Of a DNA stretch of 64,000 nucleotides, positions 53,220-61,848 are shown one piece after another. Both the position numbers and the translations under genes were made by a program. The notes under the pieces were generated by a model. That model did no database searches. It was not told where the DNA came from and was given only the letters and a program-made list of their open reading frames with translations. Origin of the DNA: Actinomycetota bacterium (GTDB taxonomy: Bacteria > Actinomycetota > Thermoleophilia > Gaiellales > Gaiellaceae); NCBI GenBank assembly GCA_003162055.1, contig PMNA01000030.1, positions 1-64,000 on the forward strand, in the 5' to 3' direction. Positions within the stretch are counted from its first letter, which is position 1. Every line of letters begins with the position of its first letter.

Positions 53220-53800
53220 GCGCTTCCTTTCTCATATCCAGCCAGGCCTTCGATCGTCTCGGCGCTGAAGCCGCGCCGCGCCAGGCGCCCGAGTAACCGT
53301 TTGCGATCGGGAATCGTCCTTGCGATCGTCTGAGCTCGTCCGAGTTCCGGATCTAACGAGCCGACCGCTTCCTCGATCAGCTCCGAGCCGACGCGCTCCT
53401 GCTCAAGGATGTAGCGGACAGCCGCGTTACCGTAGCCGCGCTCAGCAAGAGAAAGGGCGCGGTCGAGTGCATACGAACGGTCGTTCAGATACTGCGCTTG
53501 CTCGAGCGCTTCGATCGCCTCTTCGCGGGCGACCGGAGCGACGCCCTTTTTATCCAAACGGTCTTCGAGCAGGGCGCGCGAAAGCGGGCGCCGCGCGAGC
53601 ATGCGTGTCGCCTTGTTCAGGGCCTCGGCGCGTCGGATCTCGCGCCCGAGTAAGCGCAGGTCTTCTCGCTCCAGCCGTTTTCCGACGCTGAGACCGCTGC
53701 GAGCAGCGGCTGTCAGCGGGATCTTGCGCCAAGACTCGCCGTCGAGCTCGACGAGCACGGCGCTCTTCGATACTTCACGCAGCCCGGTGATCTCGGGCAT
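53216..53800 (-). CDS. recX: Regulatory protein RecX
   Basis: 194 aa. Three-helix RecX repeats: LARRPLSRALLEDRLDKKG, ALEQAQYLNDRSYALDRALS, and YGNAAVRYILEQERVG. It binds RecA filaments and lowers their activity. It follows recA by 15 bases, the usual pairing. Confidence 0.92.
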   Translation of the reverse strand: MPEITGLREVSKSAVLVELDGESWRKIPLTAAARSGLSVGKRLEREDLRLLGREIRRAEALNKATRMLARRPLSRALLEDRLDKKGVAPVAREEAIEALEQAQYLNDRSYALDRALSLAERGYGNAAVRYILEQERVGSELIEEAVGSLDPELGRAQTIARTIPDRKRLLGRLARRGFSAETIEGLAGYEKGSA

Positions 53801-53815
53801 CTTCTCGATTCCGTC

Positions 53816-54898
53816 CTAGGCGGCGCTGACGACTTCCTGCGCCTCTTCCTCGGAGACCGAGCCGTTTGGAGATTCCACGGGCTTCTCTCCTAGGCGAGCA
53901 GAGACGATCTGATCGGCCCCGACGAGCTCCTGGATGGCGCCCAGGATCTGCTGGGTGACTTCGGGGTGCTCGCTCAGGAATGCGGCCGCGTTCTGGCGGC
54001 CCTGGCCGAGGCGCTCGTCACCGAAGGAGAAGTAGGAGCCCGACTTCTGCACGATCTTCCGCTCCACGGCCGCGTCGAGCACCGTCGCGTCCCAGGGGAT
54101 GCCCAGGCCGTACATGATGTCGAACTCGGCCTGCTTGAACGGCGGCGCGACCTTGTTCTTGACTACCTTGACCCTGACCCGGTTGCCGATCGCCTCGGCG
54201 CCGTCCTTGAGCGTCTCGATGCGACGGATGTCGAGCCTGACCGAGGCGTAGAACTTGAGCGCACGACCGCCCGGCGTGACCTCGGGCGAGCCGAACATGA
54301 CGCCGATCTTCTCGCGCAACTGGTTGGTGAACAGGCAGATGGTGTCGGTGCGGTTGAGTGAGCCGGCCAGCTTGCGTAGAGCCTGGCTCATCAGCCTGGC
54401 CTGCAGGCCGACGTGGGAGTCTCCGATCTCTCCCTCAATCTCGGCCTTGGGCGCCAGCGCCGCGACCGAGTCGACGGCGACGACGTCGAGCGCACCCGAG
54501 CGGACGAGAAGCTCGGTGATCTCGAGCGCCTGCTCGCCCGTGTCGGGCTGGGATACGAGGAGCTCGTCGATGTTGACGCCGATTCGCTTGGCGTAGGCGG
54601 GATCCATCGAGTGCTCGACGTCGACGAAGGCGCAGATGCCGCCGCGGCGTTGAGCCTCGGCGATCACGTGGTAGACGAGCGTTGTCTTGCCCGAAGCCTC
54701 GGGCCCGAAGAGCTCGACCACGCGTCCGCGCGGTAGCCCGCCGACCCCTAGCGCCAGGTCGAGCGGGAGCGATCCGGTGGAGACCGCGCCTACCGACACG
54801 GCCGGCCTGTCGCTCATGCGCATGACCGAGCCCTTGCCAAACTGCCGCTCGATCTGACCGAGAGCGGATTCGAGTGCTTGCTCGCGATCCAAGTTCAT
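53816..54898 (-). CDS. recA: Recombinase A
   Basis: 360 aa. Walker [10 protein letters not shown], Walker [13 protein letters not shown], loop L1 ([20 protein letters not shown]) and L2 ([22 protein letters not shown]). It drives recombination and LexA self-cleavage, which would release the boxed LysM gene at 10159-10404. No LexA box was found just upstream; the start overlaps thpR (ATGA). Confidence 0.98.
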   Translation of the reverse strand: MNLDREQALESALGQIERQFGKGSVMRMSDRPAVSVGAVSTGSLPLDLALGVGGLPRGRVVELFGPEASGKTTLVYHVIAEAQRRGGICAFVDVEHSMDPAYAKRIGVNIDELLVSQPDTGEQALEITELLVRSGALDVVAVDSVAALAPKAEIEGEIGDSHVGLQARLMSQALRKLAGSLNRTDTICLFTNQLREKIGVMFGSPEVTPGGRALKFYASVRLDIRRIETLKDGAEAIGNRVRVKVVKNKVAPPFKQAEFDIMYGLGIPWDATVLDAAVERKIVQKSGSYFSFGDERLGQGRQNAAAFLSEHPEVTQQILGAIQELVGADQIVSARLGEKPVESPNGSVSEEEAQEVVSAA

Positions 54899-55455
54899 CG
54901 ACCTCCTAGCGCGACGGATCGGAGAACGTCATACTGCGCCCCGTCGCGGCGCAGCACTGAATGGTAGACAGCAGCCTCGGACGGACTGATCTGCCCCAGG
55001 GCGGGCAGCTCGGGATGCAAGCGCGGCGGCCTGCGAAAACGGAGAACAGTGATGTGTGGAAGCCAGGGGCGAGCCTCGCGCCGGTAGCTGCAGATCTCTT
55101 CGAGTCCTTGCTGAATGGCCTCCGCCACGCGTGCCGCCTCGCCGCTCGAGTCCTCGAATACGAGCATGCCGACGCTTCTCGTCTCGCGATAGCGGCTGAG
55201 ATCAAGCGGCATCGGCCCGGCGCCGGCGGCGGCGCTTCGGATGACCTCGGCGATCGACTCGATCTCCGCACCTGGGCGCGATCCGAGGAAGGCGATGGTG
55301 AAATGGAGCTGCTCGGGCGGAACGAGGCGCGCGCGACTCTCAGCCAACTTCGCCAGCTGCCAGGCGGCGACGCGCTCACGGTCGTCGGGCGCAAGTGTGT
55401 AGGCGACGAAGAGGCGCATTCGCTCATCGCCGCTCACGCTAGCGCTCGAATCCAT
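54895..55455 (-). CDS. thpR: RNA 2',3'-cyclic phosphodiesterase (2H family)
   Basis: 186 aa from ATG 55455 (ATG 55419 is also possible). It carries the two HxTx motifs (LHFTIAFLG and LPHITVLRF) of the 2H phosphoesterases formerly called 2'-5' RNA ligases. It opens cyclic phosphate ends of RNA. It stands between cinA and recA, as in several actinobacteria. Confidence 0.88.
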   Translation of the reverse strand: MDSSASVSGDERMRLFVAYTLAPDDRERVAAWQLAKLAESRARLVPPEQLHFTIAFLGSRPGAEIESIAEVIRSAAAGAGPMPLDLSRYRETRSVGMLVFEDSSGEAARVAEAIQQGLEEICSYRREARPWLPHITVLRFRRPPRLHPELPALGQISPSEAAVYHSVLRRDGAQYDVLRSVALGGR

Positions 55456-55500
55456 ACCTAACTGTGCCCGATTTGCTCCATCTCGCGCACTCGGCCGGTG

Positions 55501-55614
55501 GCTCCGACCGTCCGGGCGCGGCCGGTTGCCCGGAGCTACCTGACGCCGCTGAGCGCACAATCCTCTCCGAGCCCGTGTGCCCACACTGTGCTCTCCGGGC
55601 TCGTACGCTCAGCG
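55501..55614 (-). promoter_or_regulatory. Strongly structured spacer before thpR-recA
   Basis: Nested stems: CGCTGAGCG (55547-55555) with CGCTCAGCG (55606-55614), and inside it CGAGCCCG (55568-55575) with CGGGCTCG (55596-55603). A neighbour stem CCGGGC/GCCCGG lies at 55512-55533. The outer arm covers the cinA stop. It could attenuate or process the cinA-thpR-recA message. Confidence 0.45.
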
Positions 55615-56925
55615 ACGCCCCGAGAGCGCGAGAGTCTTGGACTCGAAATCGCTTGACTCTAAAAGACGCCTCGTGAGGTGCAACGCGGCCACCGTCGCGT
55701 AGCGGCGAATCTGATCTCTGTCGCCCGAGAATCGAATCTCCTGCCCCAGGGTTTCTGTTTCGCCTGTCGCGCAGAGGAAGACGAGGCCGACCGGCTTGTC
55801 GGCGCTGCTGCCGTCGGGCCCGGCTATCCCCGTCACGCTCAGCGCGACATCGGCAGCGAGCGCCCGTCTCGCTCCACGGGCCATCTCCAGCGCGCACTCA
55901 GCCGAGACGGCTCCGTATCGGCCCAGCGTCTCGGAAGCGACCCCGAGCAGCGTCTGCTTTATCTCGTTGGCATAGGCGACGATTGCGCCCAGGAACACCT
56001 CGCTCGCGCCCGGCACCTCGGTCAACCGGGCGCCGACTAGGCCGCCCGTGCAGGACTCGGCCGTCGCCAGCGTGAGTCCCCGCTCGCGCGCCAGCCCGAG
56101 CACGATCTGCTCGATCGGACGCTCGTCGCGGGCAAACAGCGTGTCCGGGCCGGCCGCGGTCAGTGCAGCCACGAGCTCGTCGGCGCGGGCCTCGGCGCCG
56201 GGATCGACGAACAACTCGGCCTGAAGCTCGCGGTCGCGGGCGCAGATGGTCACCGCGACGCCGTTCCCGTCGCCGCCGGCCTCCTGGAGCGCTGCGGCCA
56301 GCATCGACTCCGACAGGCCATAGAAACGAAGCGTGCGCTGCTCGAAGGGAGGAACCCGTGCGAGCAGCCCGCGTAGCGGCGCCGATTCAAGCGCAGCGGG
56401 CCAGAGCTTTTGCAGCTCGTACGGCGGGCCCGGCAGGGCGACCGCGACGCAACCGTCGAGGCCGAGCGCAACTCCGGGCGCGGTCCCGGCCAGGCCGAGC
56501 ACGTGTGCGCCCTCGGGGATGCTGGCCTGCTTGCGCACACCCTCGTCGTAGGCGTGGTAGGCGGTACCGACGTTACGGGCATAGCGCCGCCCGACCAGAT
56601 CGATTGCACGCTCGAGCTCTGAGTCTACGACCAGCTGCCTACCGGCGACCTTGGCCAGCAACTCGATCGTCCGGTCGTCGTGCGTAGGTCCCAGACCGCC
56701 GGAGATCAGGCAAAGATCGGCTTCAAGCCCGTCCTTTAGCGCCGCTTCGAGCAGCTCGGGATCGTCGCCGACGACAATGATGCGCCTGCAAAGAACACCG
56801 AGCCGAGCCAGCTCGCGGGCCAGGAAAGGACCGTTCTCGTCCGCTATCTCGGCGCGCAGGAGCTCGCTGCCCGTCACCACTATCACTGCCTCGGGCCTAT
56901 TCGAGGAAGGCGCCTTCAACTCCAC
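55609..56925 (-). CDS. cinA: CinA-type protein (nicotinamide nucleotide amidase/competence-damage domain)
   Basis: 438 aa from GTG 56925. N-terminal MoaB/MogA-like domain (VVTGSELLRAEIADENGPFL, ISGGLGPTHDD) and C-terminal CinA domain (LATAESCTGGLVGARLTEVPGAS, VTGIAGPDGS). The C-terminal part deamidates NMN in known members; the N-terminal part can hydrolyse ADP-ribose. It is commonly grouped with recA. Confidence 0.92.
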   Translation of the reverse strand: MELKAPSSNRPEAVIVVTGSELLRAEIADENGPFLARELARLGVLCRRIIVVGDDPELLEAALKDGLEADLCLISGGLGPTHDDRTIELLAKVAGRQLVVDSELERAIDLVGRRYARNVGTAYHAYDEGVRKQASIPEGAHVLGLAGTAPGVALGLDGCVAVALPGPPYELQKLWPAALESAPLRGLLARVPPFEQRTLRFYGLSESMLAAALQEAGGDGNGVAVTICARDRELQAELFVDPGAEARADELVAALTAAGPDTLFARDERPIEQIVLGLARERGLTLATAESCTGGLVGARLTEVPGASEVFLGAIVAYANEIKQTLLGVASETLGRYGAVSAECALEMARGARRALAADVALSVTGIAGPDGSSADKPVGLVFLCATGETETLGQEIRFSGDRDQIRRYATVAALHLTRRLLESSDFESKTLALSGRR

Positions 56926-56935
56926 GGGTGTGATG

Positions 56936-57631
56936 CTACCCGCGAAGGAACGTATGCTCGCCGGGGGTGAAGATGACGGTCGCCGGCCCGAATCGATTTC
57001 GGGTGTCGACGGATGTTCCGCCCGGCAGTGTCCAGCGGATGTTCTGAGCCGCACTGACCTTGATCCAGAGCCGGGCCGCCCTGAAAGTCTGGCTGTGTCC
57101 CTTGACCAGCGTCCCGCCGAAGAGCAGGCCGCCGCCCTGGTTGCCGCTGTGCGCCTCGACCGAGACGTCTCCGCGCATGGCGGTGATCTTCAGCGTCATC
57201 GTCTGCGCGAGCTTGCTGCTCGGGCGGCTGACGGTCTGAGGTTTGGACGTGTTCGAGGAGAAGGCGGCGACGAAGAGAGCGAGAACTACGCCTATCGTCC
57301 CGAGCGCGAGGACCACGGCCAGCGAGGCGATTTGGCGCGAGCGGCGCGAAGGTGCGCGGCTTTCACGCCTCCGAAAGGGGGCATTCCCTTCCTCGGAGAC
57401 CGCGAAGCGAGAGTTGAACTCGTCGACGTAGAGCTGACCGTCGAGGCCCAGCTCGTTGGCGTAAACACGCAGGAAACCCCTGGTGTAGGCAAGTGCCGGG
57501 ATGGTGTCGAAATCCTCTTCCTCGAGCGCTCTCAGGTAACGAGAGCGAATCTGTGTTTTCCGCTCCAGGTCGGGGAATGAGCGACCCTGACGATCGCGCG
57601 CTTCGCGCAGGCTGTTGCCGATCTCAAACAC
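56936..57631 (-). CDS. RodZ-like membrane protein with HTH and DUF4115
   Basis: 231 aa from GTG 57631. An HTH_25 domain (GNSLREARDRQGRSFPDLER, RYLRALEEEDFDTIPALAYT) is followed by a basic stretch, a membrane helix (about residues 101-125, LAVVLALGTIGVVLALFVAA) and a DUF4115-like beta domain. RodZ links MreB to the envelope; here the cytosolic and outer parts match, with MreB not in the window. Stop lies 10 bases before cinA. Confidence 0.85.
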   Translation of the reverse strand: MFEIGNSLREARDRQGRSFPDLERKTQIRSRYLRALEEEDFDTIPALAYTRGFLRVYANELGLDGQLYVDEFNSRFAVSEEGNAPFRRRESRAPSRRSRQIASLAVVLALGTIGVVLALFVAAFSSNTSKPQTVSRPSSKLAQTMTLKITAMRGDVSVEAHSGNQGGGLLFGGTLVKGHSQTFRAARLWIKVSAAQNIRWTLPGGTSVDTRNRFGPATVIFTPGEHTFLRG

Positions 57632-57714
57632 GAGTTCGCATTCTAGAGGGAGATTGTGATTCGCCGCAGATTATGCGGAGCCGGGCGGCTGGATCCCGGA
57701 CTGCGGCGGCGAGC

Positions 57715-58065
57715 TCATAGACGGGACAGAAGCGCGTAGACGGCCAGCGCAATACAGGCGCCCAGTCCGATTCCCAGCACGAGTTTTCCGAGCAGGCGCC
57801 CGAGCGCCGCCTGCTTGGCCCCGCCCATTCGCTCGAGCGAGACGCGTCGTCGCAGACGCGCTCGCTTCGCCAGAAAGAGCGCGCTGAAGCCCAGGATGGT
57901 GCATCCGACAGCGATGCCCCCGACCGCCATCGGCAGCGTTATCGCGGCAACGCGGAGATGGACGAGGATCGCGGCGGGCCCGAAGGCGGCGCCGAGCAGG
58001 CCGAACAGGAGCGAAAAGCGGGCGCCCATGTTCCGCTGTTTCTCGTAGTCGTCGTAAGGCAGCAC
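57715..58065 (-). CDS. Three-helix membrane protein, unknown function
   Basis: 116 aa from GTG 58065. Hydrophobic helices at about 18-38, 42-65 and 93-113; a basic segment (AKRARLRRRVSLERMGGAKQ) lies between the last two. No family recognised. It is flanked by the RodZ-like gene and ftsK. Confidence 0.65.
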   Translation of the reverse strand: MLPYDDYEKQRNMGARFSLLFGLLGAAFGPAAILVHLRVAAITLPMAVGGIAVGCTILGFSALFLAKRARLRRRVSLERMGGAKQAALGRLLGKLVLGIGLGACIALAVYALLSRL

Positions 58066-58144
58066 ATCCGTATTCTCGCTACTTCACGTCGAGCGCGCCG
58101 GTGGAATCGACAAGCAGTGTTCGGCGGGAGGACTGGCGGGAGGA

Positions 58145-60325
58145 CTAAAGCGCCAGCACGCGGTCGAGCTCGTTCTCGTCAACCAGCACGCGGCGCGGTT
58201 TGGAGCCCTCATAACCGGAGACGATTCCCCGTCGCTCGAGCATGTCGATCAGCCTTCCCGCCCGCGTGTAACCGACGCGAAGACGGCGCTGAAGCAGCGA
58301 GACGGAGGCCGACTGCGACTGGACGACAACCTCGATCGCCTTTTCCAGCAGCGGATCCTCGTCGGGGTCGAACACGCCGTCGGTGCCTTCGAGCGCGTCT
58401 TCGGCGAAGGCCTCGGGCAGCTCGAGCAGCGATTCGTCCAACTCCTGTCCCCGCTGAGAGCGGCATTGCTCGACTATCAGCGTGACCTCTTCCTCGCTTA
58501 CGTATGCGCCCTGCAGGCGCTGCAGGCGCGAGGTGCCGAGCGGCTTGAAGAGCATGTCGCCCTGTCCGAGCAGGCTCTCGGCGCCCGAGGCGTCGAGGAT
58601 CACGCGAGAGTCGGTCTGGCTGGAGACGGCAAAGGCGATGCGCGACGGGATATTCGTCTTGATCATGCCGGTGATGACGTCGACCGACGGGCGCTGGGTG
58701 GCCAGCACGAGGTGGATGCCGACCGCGCGGGATTTCTGCGCCAGGCGGATGACGGCGTCCTCGACGGCCTGCGGCGAGGTCATCATCAGGTCGGCCAGCT
58801 CGTCGATCACGACGAGCAGATAGGGAAGCGGGTCCTCCCCGCGCTGCCTGAGTGCGCGATTCAGCTCGGGCAGGCCGCGGGCACGGACAATGCTCATCTT
58901 GTCGTAGCGACGCTCCATCTCGGCGAGCAGGTTGGCCAGCACCGCGGCGGCCTCCTTGGGATTGGAGACAACCGGTGTGAGCAGATGCGGGATCGACTCA
59001 TAGAAGCCGAGCTCGACGCGCTTGGGGTCGACCAGGATCATCCGCACCTCGTCGGGCGTGCAGCGAAGCAGGATCGAGCTCAGGATGGCGTTGATACAGC
59101 CCGACTTGCCCGAGCCGGTGGTGCCGGCGATCAGGATGTGCGGCATTCGGGCCAGGTCTGTCCAGACCGCGTTGCCGGCGATGTCCTTACCCAGCCAGAC
59201 GGCCAGAGGGCTGGCCGTGGCGGGCAGCTCGTCGAAGACGTCACCGAGCGTGACCAGGTTGGGAGTCTGGTTGGGAACCTCGACTCCGACCGCCTGTTTA
59301 CCGGGAATCGGCGCCAGGATGCGAATCTCGGTCGTGGCGAGCGCGTAGGAGAGATCGTCTTTCAGGTTGGCGACCTTGGAGACCTTGGTTCCCGGAGCGA
59401 GCTGCAGCTCGTATCGCGTTACGCGCGGGCCGGAGATCTGGCCGACGATGCGGGCCTCGATGCCGAAATTGGCGAGCGTCTGCACGAGCACCTCGCTGGT
59501 GCGCTCACCGGAATCGGCCAGCTTCTGCGAGACCGGCGGCGAGCGGTGCAGGAGGCTAGCATCGGGAAGCTCGTAGTCGCTCTTCGTGGGAGTGACGTCG
59601 AACAGGGTCTGCGCCTCGTGGGAATCGTGCTCGTCGACCAGGAGCGGCGGCGGTCCCGTCTCGTCCCCGACGACGTCGGGAAATACGCGAGCCCCGTCGA
59701 CCAGCGCACCGTGCGGCGCCAGCTCGTCGTGGCTGAGCGGAAGAACCAGCGGCTCGGGGTATTCGATGCTCGGTTCCGGTTTCGTGCGCCTTTCGCGCGC
59801 GGGACGGGACTGGCGAATCGCCTCGCCCGAGCGCCTGAGCCAGGAACCTAGCGAAGCGCCGGTGAGGAGCAGGCCGCCGACGATCAGGCAGAGCACCGCG
59901 ACGATCGTGGTGCCGGTGCCGCCGAGCAGCTTGGAGAAAGCGACCTCCAGCCCGCGCCCGAGATAGCCACCGTGGGCGCGGCCGAGCGCCAGCTCGAGCC
60001 CGAGAAAGAGAGTTATCAGTCCGCGCCGGAAAGGCCTGAGCTCGATCAGCTCGCTGCGCACGAGCAGGAGAGTTCCGTAGGCGAGCGCCGCCAGCGGCAG
60101 AGCGTAGGTCGTGACACCGATAACGGCCAGCACGCCGCGCGCCAGCGCAGCACCGACGACGCCACCGTTCCAGCCCAGGTACTGCACGCTGCCAAGGAAG
60201 ATCCCGGCCGCGATCAGCCCCAGCCCGTAGAGCTCTGGATGGTGATGACTACGGGTCTTGGCAGCCTTACGGATGCGCGCCGGCTGGCGCGGCTTCAGCT
60301 TGCGCTTGGAGCGCTTCTTGCTCAC
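58145..60325 (-). CDS. ftsK: DNA translocase FtsK/SpoIIIE
   Basis: 726 aa from GTG 60325. A basic N-terminus, four membrane helices (about residues 30-160), a short linker, and the motor: GTTGSGKS Walker A, VDPKRVELGFYESIPHL, LLVVIDELADLMM Walker B, QRPSVDVITGMIK. The C-terminal gamma winged helix (VSLLQRRLRVGYTRAGRLID) reads KOPS-type sites. It pumps chromosome ends through the septum. The linker is much shorter than in E. coli. Confidence 0.93.
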   Translation of the reverse strand: MSKKRSKRKLKPRQPARIRKAAKTRSHHHPELYGLGLIAAGIFLGSVQYLGWNGGVVGAALARGVLAVIGVTTYALPLAALAYGTLLLVRSELIELRPFRRGLITLFLGLELALGRAHGGYLGRGLEVAFSKLLGGTGTTIVAVLCLIVGGLLLTGASLGSWLRRSGEAIRQSRPARERRTKPEPSIEYPEPLVLPLSHDELAPHGALVDGARVFPDVVGDETGPPPLLVDEHDSHEAQTLFDVTPTKSDYELPDASLLHRSPPVSQKLADSGERTSEVLVQTLANFGIEARIVGQISGPRVTRYELQLAPGTKVSKVANLKDDLSYALATTEIRILAPIPGKQAVGVEVPNQTPNLVTLGDVFDELPATASPLAVWLGKDIAGNAVWTDLARMPHILIAGTTGSGKSGCINAILSSILLRCTPDEVRMILVDPKRVELGFYESIPHLLTPVVSNPKEAAAVLANLLAEMERRYDKMSIVRARGLPELNRALRQRGEDPLPYLLVVIDELADLMMTSPQAVEDAVIRLAQKSRAVGIHLVLATQRPSVDVITGMIKTNIPSRIAFAVSSQTDSRVILDASGAESLLGQGDMLFKPLGTSRLQRLQGAYVSEEEVTLIVEQCRSQRGQELDESLLELPEAFAEDALEGTDGVFDPDEDPLLEKAIEVVVQSQSASVSLLQRRLRVGYTRAGRLIDMLERRGIVSGYEGSKPRRVLVDENELDRVLAL

Positions 60326-60432
60326 CCGAGTGAGCTTCGACGAAGCGGGCGACACTCCTACGGCTCGCGACCGGCTGTCGACGGCGATGTAACACTGGCC
60401 CTCTATCCGGACAGGAACGGAATTAGGAAACG

Positions 60433-60981
60433 GTGTTAGGCGAAAAAGAAAAAGCAAAAACAGGACGGCGGACGCGCTTCGAGGCGTTATACGAGGAGCA
60501 CTTCGACGCACTGCTCGCCTACGCACTCCGGCGGATGGACAGAGAAACCGCCTACGACGCAGTCGGCGAATCGTTTCTGGTCGTCTGGAGGCGGCTCGAG
60601 GACGTTCCCGAGGATGCTCTGCCGTGGCTGTACGGGGTGATTCGGCGCGTCCTCGCAAATCAGCGCCGCTCGTCGCGCCGGCGCCTGTCTCTCTTCTCCA
60701 GGCTTGCTCGCGATCGCGCCGAAATGGTCGCAACCGAACCGAAGGTCGGCAACTCTCCGCTCGTAGATGCGTTGGGCCGGCTTAGCAGTCGCGAGCGCGA
60801 GGCACTGATGCTGACCGCCTGGGAGGGACTCGACGGCGCGAGCGCCGCGGCTGCTCTCAATATCTCGCCGGCCGCTTTCCGGGTGCGGCTTCATCGGGCT
60901 AAGCACAGGCTCGCGCGGGAGCTCGATCGACCCGAAGCGCCGAAAGGCGCAGTCGCATCAACCGCAAAGGAGTTGCCATGA
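60433..60981 (+). CDS. ECF-type sigma factor
   Basis: 182 aa from GTG 60433. Region 2 (FEALYEEHFDALLAYALRRM, AYDAVGESFLVVWRRL) and region 4 (LSSREREALMLTAWEGLDGA, SAAAALNISPAAFRVRLHRA) are complete; regions 1 and 3 are absent. It overlaps the partner gene by 4 bases. The divergent region to ftsK is 107 bases and may hold its own promoter, but none is certain. Confidence 0.92.
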   Translation: MLGEKEKAKTGRRTRFEALYEEHFDALLAYALRRMDRETAYDAVGESFLVVWRRLEDVPEDALPWLYGVIRRVLANQRRSSRRRLSLFSRLARDRAEMVATEPKVGNSPLVDALGRLSSREREALMLTAWEGLDGASAAAALNISPAAFRVRLHRAKHRLARELDRPEAPKGAVASTAKELP

Positions 60982-61841
60982 GCGTCGATCTGCTCAAAGA
61001 GGCCAACCCGGTTTCGCCCGAACAGACCGCGGGGAGCGTGCACGAAGAGCGCGCGCAACGTCTGCTCGCCTCGATCCTCGCCGAGGAACCGTCTCGTTCT
61101 TTCGCAGAGCGCCTGAGCACGCTCGCGCCGCCGCGCCTCGTCAGGACTGCGGCCGTCGTCGGCGCAATAGCGATCCTTGCGCTGGTGTTCTCGGTGACGT
61201 TCCCGTTTGGCGACGGCAGCGGTGGTGGTGGCGGCAAGGTGAAGCTAACGTTGCTCGAGCGGGCAGCAGCAGCCATGCCAGATAACGGGCCGATCGTTCA
61301 CGTCGTCTGGCGGCAACCGGACTACTACAACTCCAACAGCTCGAAGATGACGCTTCGATACGAGGAATGGCGTGATCGCTCGAGCGGTGTCGATCACATG
61401 ATCATTAGAAAGGGGCGCCGGGTGCTCGACATGTGGACAGAGTCTGCGCGCAAAGGTCATGTCGTGAAAAACACCTTGCTAGGCAAAGGCTCTGGTGCGA
61501 GCTACCTCGGGGGTATCGCCGGAACCTCCTTCGTCAACTTGATCGGGGAATACAGGAAGGCTCTCGAAAACAAAAAGGTCATCGTAGTCGGTCGGGGCAG
61601 AGCTTTCGGAAGGCCGGTGTACTGGGTAAGGTTCCGCTGCTCGACCACGGACGCTGCTGATCTCTCGACGGGTTTTCGTTGCATGGAGCGTATAGCGCTC
61701 GATCAGCGTTCCTATCTGCCGGTAGTCGAGAAGTCGTCCGTCATGACGTCGAGCACCGGAGTGCCGATGCGCCGCCACATCCTCAAGGTTGAGATGATCT
61801 CGCGCGAGCAGGCGAACTTCCGACCGCCCGCGATGGAGTAG
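60978..61841 (+). CDS. Membrane partner of the ECF sigma factor
   Basis: 287 aa. An N-terminal cytosolic part of about 55 residues, one membrane helix (VRTAAVVGAIAILALVFSVTF, about 55-75), then a beta-rich outer domain of about 200 residues. This matches the sigma-binding, membrane-spanning layout of ECF anti-sigma proteins, but no ZAS zinc motif is seen. An anti-sigma role is inferred from the ATGA overlap and topology. Confidence 0.7.
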   Translation: MSVDLLKEANPVSPEQTAGSVHEERAQRLLASILAEEPSRSFAERLSTLAPPRLVRTAAVVGAIAILALVFSVTFPFGDGSGGGGGKVKLTLLERAAAAMPDNGPIVHVVWRQPDYYNSNSSKMTLRYEEWRDRSSGVDHMIIRKGRRVLDMWTESARKGHVVKNTLLGKGSGASYLGGIAGTSFVNLIGEYRKALENKKVIVVGRGRAFGRPVYWVRFRCSTTDAADLSTGFRCMERIALDQRSYLPVVEKSSVMTSSTGVPMRRHILKVEMISREQANFRPPAME

Positions 61842-61848
61842 GAGGAGC

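Noticed and set aside
54899-57700. LexA box for recA/cinA
   Set aside because: No CGAAC-N4-GTTCG-like site was found before recA, thpR, cinA or the RodZ-like gene.
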